In this document: positions 1 to 9,368 of the stretch, in pieces
How positions within the stretch are numbered: the first letter of the stretch is position 1
Layout: every line of letters starts with the position of its first letter
Source of the DNA: an uncultured Pelagibacteraceae bacterium
Lineage (GTDB): Bacteria > Pseudomonadota > Alphaproteobacteria > Pelagibacterales > Pelagibacteraceae
NCBI GenBank assembly: GCA_902520645.1
Contig: CABYOP010000009.1
Coordinates: 1-33,195 of the forward strand
Length of the DNA: 33,195 nt
Direction of reading: 5' to 3'
Program-made: the position numbers and the translations under genes
The notes under the pieces: model-generated
Told to the model about the DNA's origin: nothing
Database searches by the model: none
What the model saw: only the letters and a program-made list of their open reading frames with translations

Positions 1-84
1 GCTGATCATATGAATAAATTCATAAAAAAGTAAAACTATTTACTTGATGTTTTAAATTATCATTTTTATCCAATAGAGTAAGTA

Positions 85-885
85 TCACTTTAATAAAGAC
101 ATGGGATCAAGTCTTGTTTGAAACCAATTTACCCTAAAATCTAAGTGTGGACCGGTTGATCTTCCAGTTGAACCAACTGTACCGATTATATCTCCTTGAT
201 TAATCCTATCACCAACTGAGACCAATACATTTTCAAGATGGGAGTAAATGGTAGAAATTCCATGTCCATGATCCATAATCACTGTTCCTCCAGTATAATA
301 TAAATCATCTTCTGCCATAGTAACAGTTCCAGATCCCGAGGATTTAATCATTGTTCCTTGTTTTGCAGCAATGTCAATTCCATAGTGTGGCCATCGAGGT
401 TTACCATTTAAAATTCGTTGACTTCCATAAACACCACTTATAATTCCTTCAACTGGCATAGTAAATTTTTCTTTAAAGAATTGTAGATTTGAATTTATTG
501 CTCTTGCCTCACCTATAGCATTATTTTCTTTTTTAATTCTTTTATAAACAGACTCAGGTGGAGTGACTTTATTTTCTGCAAGTCCATCAATTCTTTGAAT
601 GTTATATTTTCTTTTAAGAACTTTTTTTGTAATTATTGTTTTTTCTCCGTCAAGAATTTTAGTAAATGTAAGATCATATTTTTGATCTCTATCAATCCCA
701 AAAACAAAATCTCCATCTTTTGAGACTTTTACCTCTTTTTTTCCAACTAATATCTTAGCATTTGGATCTGTGGTACCGAGTATAAAATGACCTTGTAAAA
801 ATTTTCCTTTGAACTCAATTGCATACGATGGGGATAATAAAATTAATAAAATTAAAACGATCCTATAGATTATTGAGCTGTCCAT
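85..885 (-). CDS. M23 family metallopeptidase (LytM/peptidoglycan endopeptidase-like), secreted
   Basis: N-terminal hydrophobic signal sequence; M23 motifs HYGIDIAAKQGT, GHGISTIYSHL, GSTGRSTGPHLDFRV. Confidence 0.9.
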   Translation of the reverse strand: MDSSIIYRIVLILLILLSPSYAIEFKGKFLQGHFILGTTDPNAKILVGKKEVKVSKDGDFVFGIDRDQKYDLTFTKILDGEKTIITKKVLKRKYNIQRIDGLAENKVTPPESVYKRIKKENNAIGEARAINSNLQFFKEKFTMPVEGIISGVYGSQRILNGKPRWPHYGIDIAAKQGTMIKSSGSGTVTMAEDDLYYTGGTVIMDHGHGISTIYSHLENVLVSVGDRINQGDIIGTVGSTGRSTGPHLDFRVNWFQTRLDPMSLLK

Positions 886-1628
886 CCACCGTCTATTATT
901 ATTGATGCTCCGGTTATCATTGAAGATGCTGATGATGCTAAAAAGCAGACTGAGGTTGCGATATCACTTTCTGTTGCAACTTTTCCCATTGGAATTTTTC
1001 CTAAAACTAATTTTTTAAATTTGTTATTTTTAAAAAATCTTTTTACCATTGGTGTTTCAACAAATGTTGGAGCTATTGAGTTAACTCTTATATTTTTTTT
1101 TGCTAATTCAACACCCATTCCTTTTGTTAAACCTTCTATGCCAAATTTTGTCATATTATAAACATTTCTTCCAATCATTCCTACATGACCAAGCTGAGAG
1201 GACATATTGATAATTGAACCTGGTCTTTTTTTATTTTTAGACATTATTTTTACAGTCAATTGAGCTACATTGAATGCAGCTTTAAGATTTAAATCTACTA
1301 AATAATTCATACTTTTTTGTTTTATTTTTTCAAAAGGTTCAGGAATATTTGTACCAGCATTATTTACTAAAATATCAATAATTTTAATTTTATCTAATTT
1401 TTTTTTTAAATCTTTATAATTCATTACATCGCATTGAATTTTAATAATTTTACCTTTAACTTTTGTGATATCTTTTTCTAATTTATCTAAATCAGATTGA
1501 GTTCTACTTAATGCAATTATTGTTGCACCTGCCTCTGCGAGTGCAATAGAGCAAGCTCTTCCAAGACCTTTTCCAGCACCAGTAACTAATGCATATTTTT
1601 TTTTGAGATCTATTTTTTGAAGATACAT
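870..1628 (-). CDS. SDR family oxidoreductase
   Basis: Rossmann motif TGAGKGLGRA, NNAG, YNMTK catalytic motif, C-terminal IDGGW. Confidence 0.9.
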   Translation of the reverse strand: MYLQKIDLKKKYALVTGAGKGLGRACSIALAEAGATIIALSRTQSDLDKLEKDITKVKGKIIKIQCDVMNYKDLKKKLDKIKIIDILVNNAGTNIPEPFEKIKQKSMNYLVDLNLKAAFNVAQLTVKIMSKNKKRPGSIINMSSQLGHVGMIGRNVYNMTKFGIEGLTKGMGVELAKKNIRVNSIAPTFVETPMVKRFFKNNKFKKLVLGKIPMGKVATESDIATSVCFLASSASSMITGASIIIDGGWTAQ

Positions 1629-2221
1629 TATAAGAATAATATTTTAATATCTGTGTAAATCAACTCCACTGCAACAACTAATATAGCTAATAATCCAAGC
1701 CAAGCAATCCATCTATATTTTTTAATCCATCCAGATATTAGTGTAGCAGCTGTGGCCATTAATATTATTGATAGAATTAAACCAAATATTAAAAGTCCAT
1801 AATGTTCACCAGCAGCACCTGCAACACCTAAAACATTATCTAAACTCATTGTAAAATCAGCTAAAAGAACTGTCCAAATTGCCTTTAAAAAACTTGAATT
1901 ATCTACATTAATATCTTCCTCTTTTTCAGATCCTTTAATTACATCAACGTAAAGTTTGTACACAATATAAAGTAATAAAAGTCCTCCAATAAGTCTTAAC
2001 CCTGTAATCTGCAAAAGATAAGCAGTAAGAAGTGTTAATATTATTCTGAGAATTACTGCACCTCCTATACCCCAAAAAATAACTTTTTTTCTTTGTTCAG
2101 GTGGAAATTTTGATGCAACCATTCCAATGATAATTGCGTTATCTCCAGCTAAAACTAGATCAATAAATATTATTTGTGTTAAAATCGCTAGTTGTTCAGG
2201 AGCAAAAAGTTCAGCAAACAT
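1628..2221 (-). CDS. TerC/YjbE-family integral membrane protein
   Basis: Multi-TM protein with DLVLAGDNAIIIGM and DFTMSLDNVLGVAGAA motifs typical of TerC family. Confidence 0.85.
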   Translation of the reverse strand: MFAELFAPEQLAILTQIIFIDLVLAGDNAIIIGMVASKFPPEQRKKVIFWGIGGAVILRIILTLLTAYLLQITGLRLIGGLLLLYIVYKLYVDVIKGSEKEEDINVDNSSFLKAIWTVLLADFTMSLDNVLGVAGAAGEHYGLLIFGLILSIILMATAATLISGWIKKYRWIAWLGLLAILVVAVELIYTDIKILFL

Positions 2222-3816
2222 TAATGATTAAGTATCATGTCTGCACCTTTTTCTGCAATCATTATTGTAGGAGCATTGGTATTGCCTGATGTAATATTTG
2301 GCATTATGGATGCATCAATTACTCTTAGATTACTTACTCCTCTGACTTTTAATTTTTCGTCAACAACGGACATTTCATCTTGTCCCATTTTACAAGTGCC
2401 AACAGGATGAAAAATTGTTTGAGCATAATTCGAAGCTTCTTTTACTAGTTCTTCGTCATCATCAATGTTTATTCCAGGCCTATATTCTTCTGGCGAATAC
2501 TTTTTAAAAGTTTCAGACTCCATGATTATTTTTCTTGTTAATTTTAGACCTTTAGCTGCAATTATTCTATCATTATCGGTTGATAGGTAGTTTTGTTTTA
2601 TTTTCGCATAAGTCCTAGAATCTCTATCAACAATACTAACATGACCTCTACTAGTAGGCTTTATATTGGATACTGTTGGAGTAAAAGCATGAAAGTCATG
2701 ATTTTTAGTTGCACCTAATGTATCCATACTCATTGGCTGAACATGCCATTGCAAATCTGGTAATTCCAATGAAGAATCACTTTTGGCAAACATACAAAGT
2801 TGACTTGCACCCATAGTCATCGGGCCAGTTCTTTTAAAAATATATTCCAACCCAATCATTAAATTTCCAAACAGACTATTAATTTTTTTGTTCAAAGATT
2901 TAAGACCATTTATTTTATAAATAGGTCTTAACATAAGATGGTCATGCAAATTTTCACCAACACCATTTAAATTTTGTACTGTTTCAATTCCAAGGTTTTT
3001 TAATTTTTCAGAATTTCCAATTCCTGATACTTGTAGAATTTGTGGCGAACCAATGGCTCCTGAAGATAAGATAATTTCTCTACTAGCTTTGACTTCTTTT
3101 AATTCATCTCCTTGCCAAAACTCAACTCCTTTGGCTATTTTATTTTCAAAGATTATCTTTTTAACGTGTGCATAAGTAATAATTTCTAAATTTTTTCTAT
3201 TTTTAATTGGATTTAAATATCCTACGGATGTGCTACATCTAAATCCATCTTTCTCTGTAACTTGGAAATAGCCACATCCATGATTATCTCCAGTATTAAA
3301 ATCTTTAGTTTTAGGTATTCCAAACTCTTCAGCTGCATTTTGAAATTCATCTAAAAGTGGAAGATGAATTCTCTGATCAGAAACAGATAATGGCCCACCA
3401 ACCCCATGAAATTTATTTTCGCCTCGTTCCTGGTTTTCAGCTTTAATAAAATAGGGCAATACATCGTCCCATCCCCAACCAGTATTTCCTAACTGACGCC
3501 AGACATCATAATCTCTATTTTGACCCCTTATATATAACAATCCATTTATTGATGAACTTCCACCTAAAGTTTTACCCCTAGGATACCTTATAGAGATATT
3601 GTTCATACTTTCATCAGGCTCAGTTTTGTAACACCAGTCAGTTTTTGGGTTATGCATAGTTTTAAAATAGCCCACGGGTATATGTATCCAGGGATAATTA
3701 TCTTTGCCGCCAGCCTCTAAAAGTAAGACTTTATGACTAGGATTTTCTGACAATCTATTTGCAAGTACGCAGCCAGCTGATCCAGCTCCAAGAATTATAA
3801 AATCATAATTATCCAT
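2221..3816 (-). CDS. GMC family oxidoreductase (choline/alcohol dehydrogenase-like, FAD-dependent)
   Basis: FAD motif ILGAGSAGCVLANRLSE, GGSSSINGLLYIRG, HPVGTCKMG, C-terminal NITSGNTNAPTIMIAEKGAD. Confidence 0.92.
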   Translation of the reverse strand: MDNYDFIILGAGSAGCVLANRLSENPSHKVLLLEAGGKDNYPWIHIPVGYFKTMHNPKTDWCYKTEPDESMNNISIRYPRGKTLGGSSSINGLLYIRGQNRDYDVWRQLGNTGWGWDDVLPYFIKAENQERGENKFHGVGGPLSVSDQRIHLPLLDEFQNAAEEFGIPKTKDFNTGDNHGCGYFQVTEKDGFRCSTSVGYLNPIKNRKNLEIITYAHVKKIIFENKIAKGVEFWQGDELKEVKASREIILSSGAIGSPQILQVSGIGNSEKLKNLGIETVQNLNGVGENLHDHLMLRPIYKINGLKSLNKKINSLFGNLMIGLEYIFKRTGPMTMGASQLCMFAKSDSSLELPDLQWHVQPMSMDTLGATKNHDFHAFTPTVSNIKPTSRGHVSIVDRDSRTYAKIKQNYLSTDNDRIIAAKGLKLTRKIIMESETFKKYSPEEYRPGINIDDDEELVKEASNYAQTIFHPVGTCKMGQDEMSVVDEKLKVRGVSNLRVIDASIMPNITSGNTNAPTIMIAEKGADMILNH

Positions 3817-3956
3817 ATTTTAGAACCTTTATAAGTGAATTTTTTTTTTTTTGTAATAAATCTGAACAAAAAAATTGTAAATACCAATATTAGCACTTGT
3901 TTTGGATTTCAATATTTGAGAAGCTTCATTTTTTAAAAATAACGAGAGGGAAAATA

Positions 3957-5051
3957 ATGAAAAAAATCATTTCAATGTTATTTGCAGTTGCAATGGTATT
4001 TGGGTTTATTTCAAATGCTAATGCTGCAAAAACACTAAAATGTCAGACAGTTCTTAACACTAAAGCTGATGAAGTTAAGATGTTAAAGGATTTTACTGAC
4101 ACTGTTACAACGCTAACAGCTGGATCTCTAAAATTTGAAATTTTACCTGCAGGAGCTGTTGTTGGTGTAAAAGAAACTTTAGATGCAGTTGATAAAGGTC
4201 TAATCGATTGTGGTTTCGCGTGGACTCACTATTGGTCAGGTGATCACCCTGCAGCCATGTTATTTGGTTCGCCAGTGGCTGGCGGTGGTGTAGGTATTGA
4301 TAACATCGCATTCTTATCTTGGTTCCAATATGGTGGTGGTAAAGAATTATATGACCAACTATGGAAAGAAATGGGAAGAGACATTAAAGGATTTATGATT
4401 CAACCAGTTGGACCAGAAGCTTTAGGTTGGTTCCCAAAACCAATTAAAGACATGGCTGATTTTAGAAAATATAAATTTAGAACTCCTCCAGGAATTCCAG
4501 GACAAACTTATAAAGATATCGGTATCGCATCTGTAGCTATGGGAGGTGGAGATATTCTACCAGCTTTAGAAGCAGGTACAATTGATGCTGCTGAATGGTG
4601 TTGTCCAAAACCAGACTTAACTTTTGGTTTTCAAAAAGTATTAAAGCACTACTACTTACAAGGTTTACACCAAGTAGTCGTAAATGCTGACTTTTATATT
4701 ACTGGAAAAACTTATAATGCAATGTCTGATCATGAGAAGAAGTCTCTTGAAGTAGCCGCTAATGCATCATTAGCTAAATCTTTAAGTTACAGAATCTATG
4801 AAAATGGTAAAGCTTTGAAAGAACTAACAGAAGTTCATGGAGTAATTTTAGAAGATACACCTTCTGATTATTTCACAGAATATATGGCTGCTGCAAAAGC
4901 TTCTTTAAACAAGAATGCTGCAGATAACAAATTTTTCAATGAAGTATACACTTCAATGAAAGAATTTGCTGATATAGCAGTTCCTTTCTGGAGCGGTTCT
5001 CAAATGTCTAATGCTAAGCTAGGAATGGCTCACGCAGCAACATTAAAGTAA
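3957..5051 (+). CDS. dctP: TRAP transporter substrate-binding protein, DctP family
   Basis: Signal peptide MKKIISMLFAVAMVFGFISNANA; DctP-like FRTPPGIPG and ALEAGTIDAAEW motifs; followed by DctQ and DctM. The ATG at 3957, preceded by a purine-rich GAGAGG, is preferred over the ORF-track start at 3897. Confidence 0.92.
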   Translation: MKKIISMLFAVAMVFGFISNANAAKTLKCQTVLNTKADEVKMLKDFTDTVTTLTAGSLKFEILPAGAVVGVKETLDAVDKGLIDCGFAWTHYWSGDHPAAMLFGSPVAGGGVGIDNIAFLSWFQYGGGKELYDQLWKEMGRDIKGFMIQPVGPEALGWFPKPIKDMADFRKYKFRTPPGIPGQTYKDIGIASVAMGGGDILPALEAGTIDAAEWCCPKPDLTFGFQKVLKHYYLQGLHQVVVNADFYITGKTYNAMSDHEKKSLEVAANASLAKSLSYRIYENGKALKELTEVHGVILEDTPSDYFTEYMAAAKASLNKNAADNKFFNEVYTSMKEFADIAVPFWSGSQMSNAKLGMAHAATLK

Positions 5052-5075
5052 TCAGTAATTAATCTTAAATTATAT

Positions 5076-5113
5076 AATTAGAGCGGACTTAATTGTCCGC
5101 TCTAATTTTTTTT
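5076..5113 (+). terminator. Intrinsic terminator/attenuator-like hairpin between dctP and dctQ
   Basis: Perfect 13-bp inverted repeat AATTAGAGCGGAC-TTAATT-GTCCGCTCTAATT (arms 5076-5088 and 5095-5107) running into T8 (5106-5113). Confidence 0.8.
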
Positions 5114-5125
5114 AACAGAATTTAT

Positions 5126-5740
5126 ATGGCAGACGAACCAACTAAATTAGATATATCTGATGAAATGATTGCCGAAAGGCGAGGAGGTTCAGGTAAAATG
5201 CCAGAAGAGATGCCGTCTTGGATGGCTAGCTCTATAGTTAATATTGATAAATTTAGTAAATGGGTTGGTAATGTTGTTTGCTGGATTTTAATGCCTTTAA
5301 TTTTTGCAATGACTTATGAAGTGCTTGCAAGAAAATTATTTCTAGCCCCAACAATTTGGGCTTACGATATAAGTCGATTTTTGTATGGAGCATTATTCAT
5401 GTTAGGTGCTGCATACGCCCTTTCTAAAGGCGTACATATACGAGCAGACTTTTTATACAGAAATTTTAAAACTAAAAATCAAGGTAAGATAGATTTTTGG
5501 TTGTATCTTTTATTTTATTTTCCAGGATTATTAGTATTCCTTTATATGACAATAGGATTTGTTGGAGAATCTATTCAAAGAGGTGAGAAAGGTATGGACA
5601 CTACCTGGATGCCTTACATGTGGCCTATCAAATCTTGTTTATTGATTGGAATTGTTTTTTTATTAATTCAAGGAATTTCAGAGTTATTTAAAAGTTATTG
5701 GGCTGCCACCAAAGGTGAATGGCCTGGAGAAGAAAAATGA
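5126..5740 (+). CDS. dctQ: TRAP transporter small permease, DctQ family
   Basis: Four-TM DctQ-like protein between dctP and dctM. ATG at 5126 preferred because the ORF-track start (TTG 5093) lies inside the hairpin. Confidence 0.88.
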   Translation: MADEPTKLDISDEMIAERRGGSGKMPEEMPSWMASSIVNIDKFSKWVGNVVCWILMPLIFAMTYEVLARKLFLAPTIWAYDISRFLYGALFMLGAAYALSKGVHIRADFLYRNFKTKNQGKIDFWLYLLFYFPGLLVFLYMTIGFVGESIQRGEKGMDTTWMPYMWPIKSCLLIGIVFLLIQGISELFKSYWAATKGEWPGEEK

Positions 5741-7071
5741 TTGCTGAACTTATAGATCCAGCTATTTTAGGTTTTATTCTTGTAGGAGTAATGCTTTTTG
5801 CTATCTTTGTTGGTTTTCCGATTTCATTTACATTAATTTTTTTAGGTTTTGTTTTTGGTTATTTAGGTTTTGGTAAGCTTGTATTTTATTTAATGACCCT
5901 CCAATTTTCGATGGTAATGACCGAACAAACACTCGCCGCCGTTCCGCTCTTTGTATTTATGGGGATAATGATGGAGCAAGCAGGTCTGATGGAAAGATTA
6001 TTTTCTTCATTCCAAATGATGTTAGCAAAAGTAAAAGGATCTTTATATTATGCAGTATTATTTGTTTCTGTAATTTTTGCTGCAGCAACAGGTATTGTTG
6101 GTGCATCAGTTACTATTTTGGGAATTATGGCTGCTAAGTCGATGAATAGATCAGGATATGATGTAAGGTTAGCAGCAGGTACTATAACTGCTGGAGGCAC
6201 TTTAGGGATATTAATACCTCCAAGCATTATGCTTGTTGTCATGGGACCCATCATGGAAATTCCAGTAATCGATTTATTTGCGGCTGCTATAATTCCAGGG
6301 ATTCTTCTTGCAAGTTTATATGCTGGTTACACCACAATCAGATGTATGATTAACCCAAAATTAGGCCCAGTTCTTCCAGAGGAAATGCGAGCTGCTAGCA
6401 TGAAAGAAGTATGGGTTGAATTTTTTCTTGGATTAGTTCCACCTGCAGCTTTAGTTTTTGCTGCTTTGGGAAGTATTTTATTTGGTTTTGCTACACCAAC
6501 AGAAGCAGCAGGTTGTGGTGCAATGGGTGCTTTACTTCTTTCGATAGCTTATAGAAAGTTAACTCTTCCAAAATTACAAGATGCTTTAGTTAAAACTTTA
6601 GAGATTACAGCATTAATAATGGTTTTAGTTGCTGCTTCAAACTTTTTTGGAGCAGTTTTTGCAAGATTAGGTACTCCAACACTATTAACTGAGTTTCTAT
6701 TAGGTCTAGAAATGAATAAGTACATAATCTTAGCCATGATAATGGTTATGATTTTTTTGTTAGGATGGCCACTAGAATGGGTACCAATCGTTATGATTAT
6801 AGTACCAATTATATTACCTTTAGTTGAGGCTTTAGGATTTAACTTAACTTGGTTTGCAATATTGGTTGCAGTTAATTTACAAACCGCCTGGCTTTCACCA
6901 CCTGTAGCACTTTCAGCTTATTTTTTAAAAGGAGTAGTACCTGAGTGGGATTTAAAAGATATTTATTATGGCATGATGCAATTTATGGTTCTACAGGTCA
7001 TTGGTTTAGTTTTAATTATTATTTTTCCTCAAATTGCTCTCTGGCTGCCAACTCTCTTATATGGACAGTAG
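5737..7071 (+). CDS. dctM: TRAP transporter large permease, DctM family
   Basis: Polytopic; GGTLGILIPPSIMLVVMG and FATPTEAAGCGAMGALL motifs; ATG at 5737 overlaps the dctQ stop (ATGA). Confidence 0.92.
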   Translation: MIAELIDPAILGFILVGVMLFAIFVGFPISFTLIFLGFVFGYLGFGKLVFYLMTLQFSMVMTEQTLAAVPLFVFMGIMMEQAGLMERLFSSFQMMLAKVKGSLYYAVLFVSVIFAAATGIVGASVTILGIMAAKSMNRSGYDVRLAAGTITAGGTLGILIPPSIMLVVMGPIMEIPVIDLFAAAIIPGILLASLYAGYTTIRCMINPKLGPVLPEEMRAASMKEVWVEFFLGLVPPAALVFAALGSILFGFATPTEAAGCGAMGALLLSIAYRKLTLPKLQDALVKTLEITALIMVLVAASNFFGAVFARLGTPTLLTEFLLGLEMNKYIILAMIMVMIFLLGWPLEWVPIVMIIVPIILPLVEALGFNLTWFAILVAVNLQTAWLSPPVALSAYFLKGVVPEWDLKDIYYGMMQFMVLQVIGLVLIIIFPQIALWLPTLLYGQ

Positions 7072-7096
7072 AATTTATTAGTTTAAAGTAAATTAA

Positions 7097-8554
7097 GTGA
7101 ATCAGCCAAAAGTTAAATATTCTCTTTCAAATTGGGATCTTGTTACTGTAAATCCAAATTACAAAACCTGGAATTGGAAAGATCTTTTTTGCTTTTGGGG
7201 AGTAAATATACAGAGTGTAATTGGTTTTTCTTTGATTGCGTCTCTATATATAATTTATGGCCTCAATACTTTCGTTGTTTTTTTTGGGACTATTTTAGGA
7301 TCTTTTTTAGTTTATATTTTTTGTAATTTAATAGGAAAACCTTCTCAAAAATTTGGATTACCTTTTGCAGTTCTTTTAAGATCATCTTTAGGTTTTAATG
7401 GTGCAAAGTTTTTTGGATTATTAAGAAGTTTAGTTGGAATTTTTCTTTTTGGTATTCAAACATATTTTTTATCCAAGTTAGTAGTCTACCTTATTAGAAT
7501 ACTTATCTTTTCAATAGACAATACTTTACTAGATCAAGAAATTTTCTTAACTTTTTTATTGGGACTAAATATAATTGATTGGATCTCAATTTTATTAGTA
7601 ATCGTATTTCAAACAATGCTGTTTAGTATTGGTTTTCAATATAATAAAAAACTAATTAATTATTCAGCAATAATAGTCTATGCAGGAATGATAATATTCT
7701 TCTTAACTGTCTTTTTGAGTGATGTTAAAATTACCACTCAAGCGTTTTCTAATATTTTAAACTTTGAGAACTTTTTAAACCAAAATAATATTTTGCCATT
7801 AATTACTGTTGCTGGCACTATTTTTGCTTATTTTTCAATTGTGATTGTAAGTTTTGGAGATTTTACAAGATATGTAAATAATGAGAGAGACTTAACTAAA
7901 GGAAACTTAAGCTTAATTCTCAACTTAATAATTTTTTCATTTTTTTCTATTGCTATCGTTGTTGGTTCAGATGTTTTTTTAAGTCAAAAATTTCAGGATT
8001 TGGATAGAATTTTTACAAATCCAACTGATATAATTGGTAAATTTGATAATCTTCAAATTACAATAGTAGTTCTGTTCTTTATAATAATTGCTTCAGCATC
8101 AACTAATTTAGTGACAAATTATATTCCTTCTCAATACTCACTTATTAATTTTATTCCAAATAAACTAAATTTAAAAAGTGCAAGTTATACAATTTCCTTT
8201 TTAGGATTAATTGTTGGGATTTTTTGGCTCACTGTTCTAAGTCAAATTGGTATTTTATCTTTTGTAGATACATTCAGTTGTTTTTTTGGGCCCTTATTTG
8301 GTGTTATTATTGCCGATTACTATTTAATAAAAAATCAAAATTTAAGCAATAAAGACCTGTATTCGATTGAAAATCAAAGTGCTTATTATTATTCAAAAGG
8401 GTGGCACATTAAAGGTACTTACTCAATAATATTAGGTTTTATTTTTTCTGCCTCAACTATATGGAATACTAATTTAATGTTTTTACAATCATATGCATGG
8501 ATTATAGGTGCATTTATTTCTTGGTTAACGTATTATTTGCTAGCTAAAAAATAA
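7097..8554 (+). CDS. NCS1-family permease (cytosine/purine/hydantoin/allantoin-type transporter)
   Basis: About 12 TM segments; N-terminal NWDLVTVNPNYKTWNWKDLFCFWGVNIQS resembles NCS1 signature; GTG start. Confidence 0.75.
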   Translation: MNQPKVKYSLSNWDLVTVNPNYKTWNWKDLFCFWGVNIQSVIGFSLIASLYIIYGLNTFVVFFGTILGSFLVYIFCNLIGKPSQKFGLPFAVLLRSSLGFNGAKFFGLLRSLVGIFLFGIQTYFLSKLVVYLIRILIFSIDNTLLDQEIFLTFLLGLNIIDWISILLVIVFQTMLFSIGFQYNKKLINYSAIIVYAGMIIFFLTVFLSDVKITTQAFSNILNFENFLNQNNILPLITVAGTIFAYFSIVIVSFGDFTRYVNNERDLTKGNLSLILNLIIFSFFSIAIVVGSDVFLSQKFQDLDRIFTNPTDIIGKFDNLQITIVVLFFIIIASASTNLVTNYIPSQYSLINFIPNKLNLKSASYTISFLGLIVGIFWLTVLSQIGILSFVDTFSCFFGPLFGVIIADYYLIKNQNLSNKDLYSIENQSAYYYSKGWHIKGTYSIILGFIFSASTIWNTNLMFLQSYAWIIGAFISWLTYYLLAKK

Positions 8555-8559
8555 TCCAT

Positions 8560-9306
8560 ATGCACAAATTTGATTTTGAAAATCAAACAGCCATTATAAC
8601 CGGGGGAGCCCAAGGTTTTGGATTAGATATTGCTAAAAGATTTTTAGAATCTGGATGTAATGTATTTATTTGGGATATAGATGAAAATCTTTTAAAAAAA
8701 ACAATAGATGAAATCAACAATCCAAATTTGAATTATCATGTAGTTGATGTTTCAAAGTATGCTGAAGTCAAAAAATTTGTTAGCGAGATTACATCTAAAA
8801 ATAAAATTGATATTTTAATTAACAATGCAGGAATTACGGGTCCAACGGACCCTCTTTGGAAGTATGATGTAGAAATGTGGAATAAAATAGTTCAAATTAA
8901 TTTAATGGGCACATTTAATTGCTGTAGGGCAATTGTACCAAATATGATTAAGAATAATTATGGTAGAATAGTTAATGTTGCATCAGTCGCAGGTAAGGAC
9001 GGCAATGCAAATGCTAGTGCCTATAGTTCTGGAAAAGCGGGTGCAATTGGTCTCACTAAAGCATTAGGCAAGGAATTAGCAGACAAGGATATTGCTGTAA
9101 ATGCTGTAACACCAGCAGGAGCCAAAACTAGAATTTTAGATCAAATGAGCAAAGAACATGTTCAAAGAATGCTTTCCAAAGTTCCAAGAGGAAGATTTCT
9201 TGAGATATATGAGTTTACTTCACTAGTTTGTTGGCTTTCGTCACAAGAGAATACTTTTTCAACTGCTGCTGTTTTTGACATAAGTGGTGGACGATCTACT
9301 TATTAA
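8560..9306 (+). CDS. SDR family oxidoreductase
   Basis: TGGAQGFGLDIAKRF, NNAGITG, YSSGKAG motifs; 5 nt after the NCS1 gene. Confidence 0.9.
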   Translation: MHKFDFENQTAIITGGAQGFGLDIAKRFLESGCNVFIWDIDENLLKKTIDEINNPNLNYHVVDVSKYAEVKKFVSEITSKNKIDILINNAGITGPTDPLWKYDVEMWNKIVQINLMGTFNCCRAIVPNMIKNNYGRIVNVASVAGKDGNANASAYSSGKAGAIGLTKALGKELADKDIAVNAVTPAGAKTRILDQMSKEHVQRMLSKVPRGRFLEIYEFTSLVCWLSSQENTFSTAAVFDISGGRSTY

Positions 9307-9334
9307 ATTAATAATTTATAAATTTTACAGTTTA

Positions 9335-9362
9335 TTGAATTTAAAAATAATTTATCTATAAG
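9335..9362 (+). promoter_or_regulatory. Possible sigma70-type promoter for the DUF3047 gene
   Basis: TTGAAT (9335-9340), 16-bp spacer, TATAAG (9357-9362); AT-rich background makes chance matches likely. Confidence 0.3.
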
Positions 9363-9368
9363 AACGGT

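Noticed and set aside
3840-3885. T13 run and A7 run between the divergent GMC and dctP genes as a riboswitch or hairpin
   Set aside because: Simple homopolymers in an AT-rich promoter region; no recognisable riboswitch core
4105-4311. Minus-strand ORF antisense to dctP
   Set aside because: Low-complexity translation, fully inside a well-supported gene; antisense shadow ORF
6048-6737. Minus-strand ORFs (6048-6254, 6549-6737) inside dctM
   Set aside because: Shadow ORFs opposite a conserved TRAP permease, no recognisable motifs
7132-7326. Plus-strand ORF overlapping the NCS1 permease in another frame
   Set aside because: Implausible composition and entirely within a better ORF
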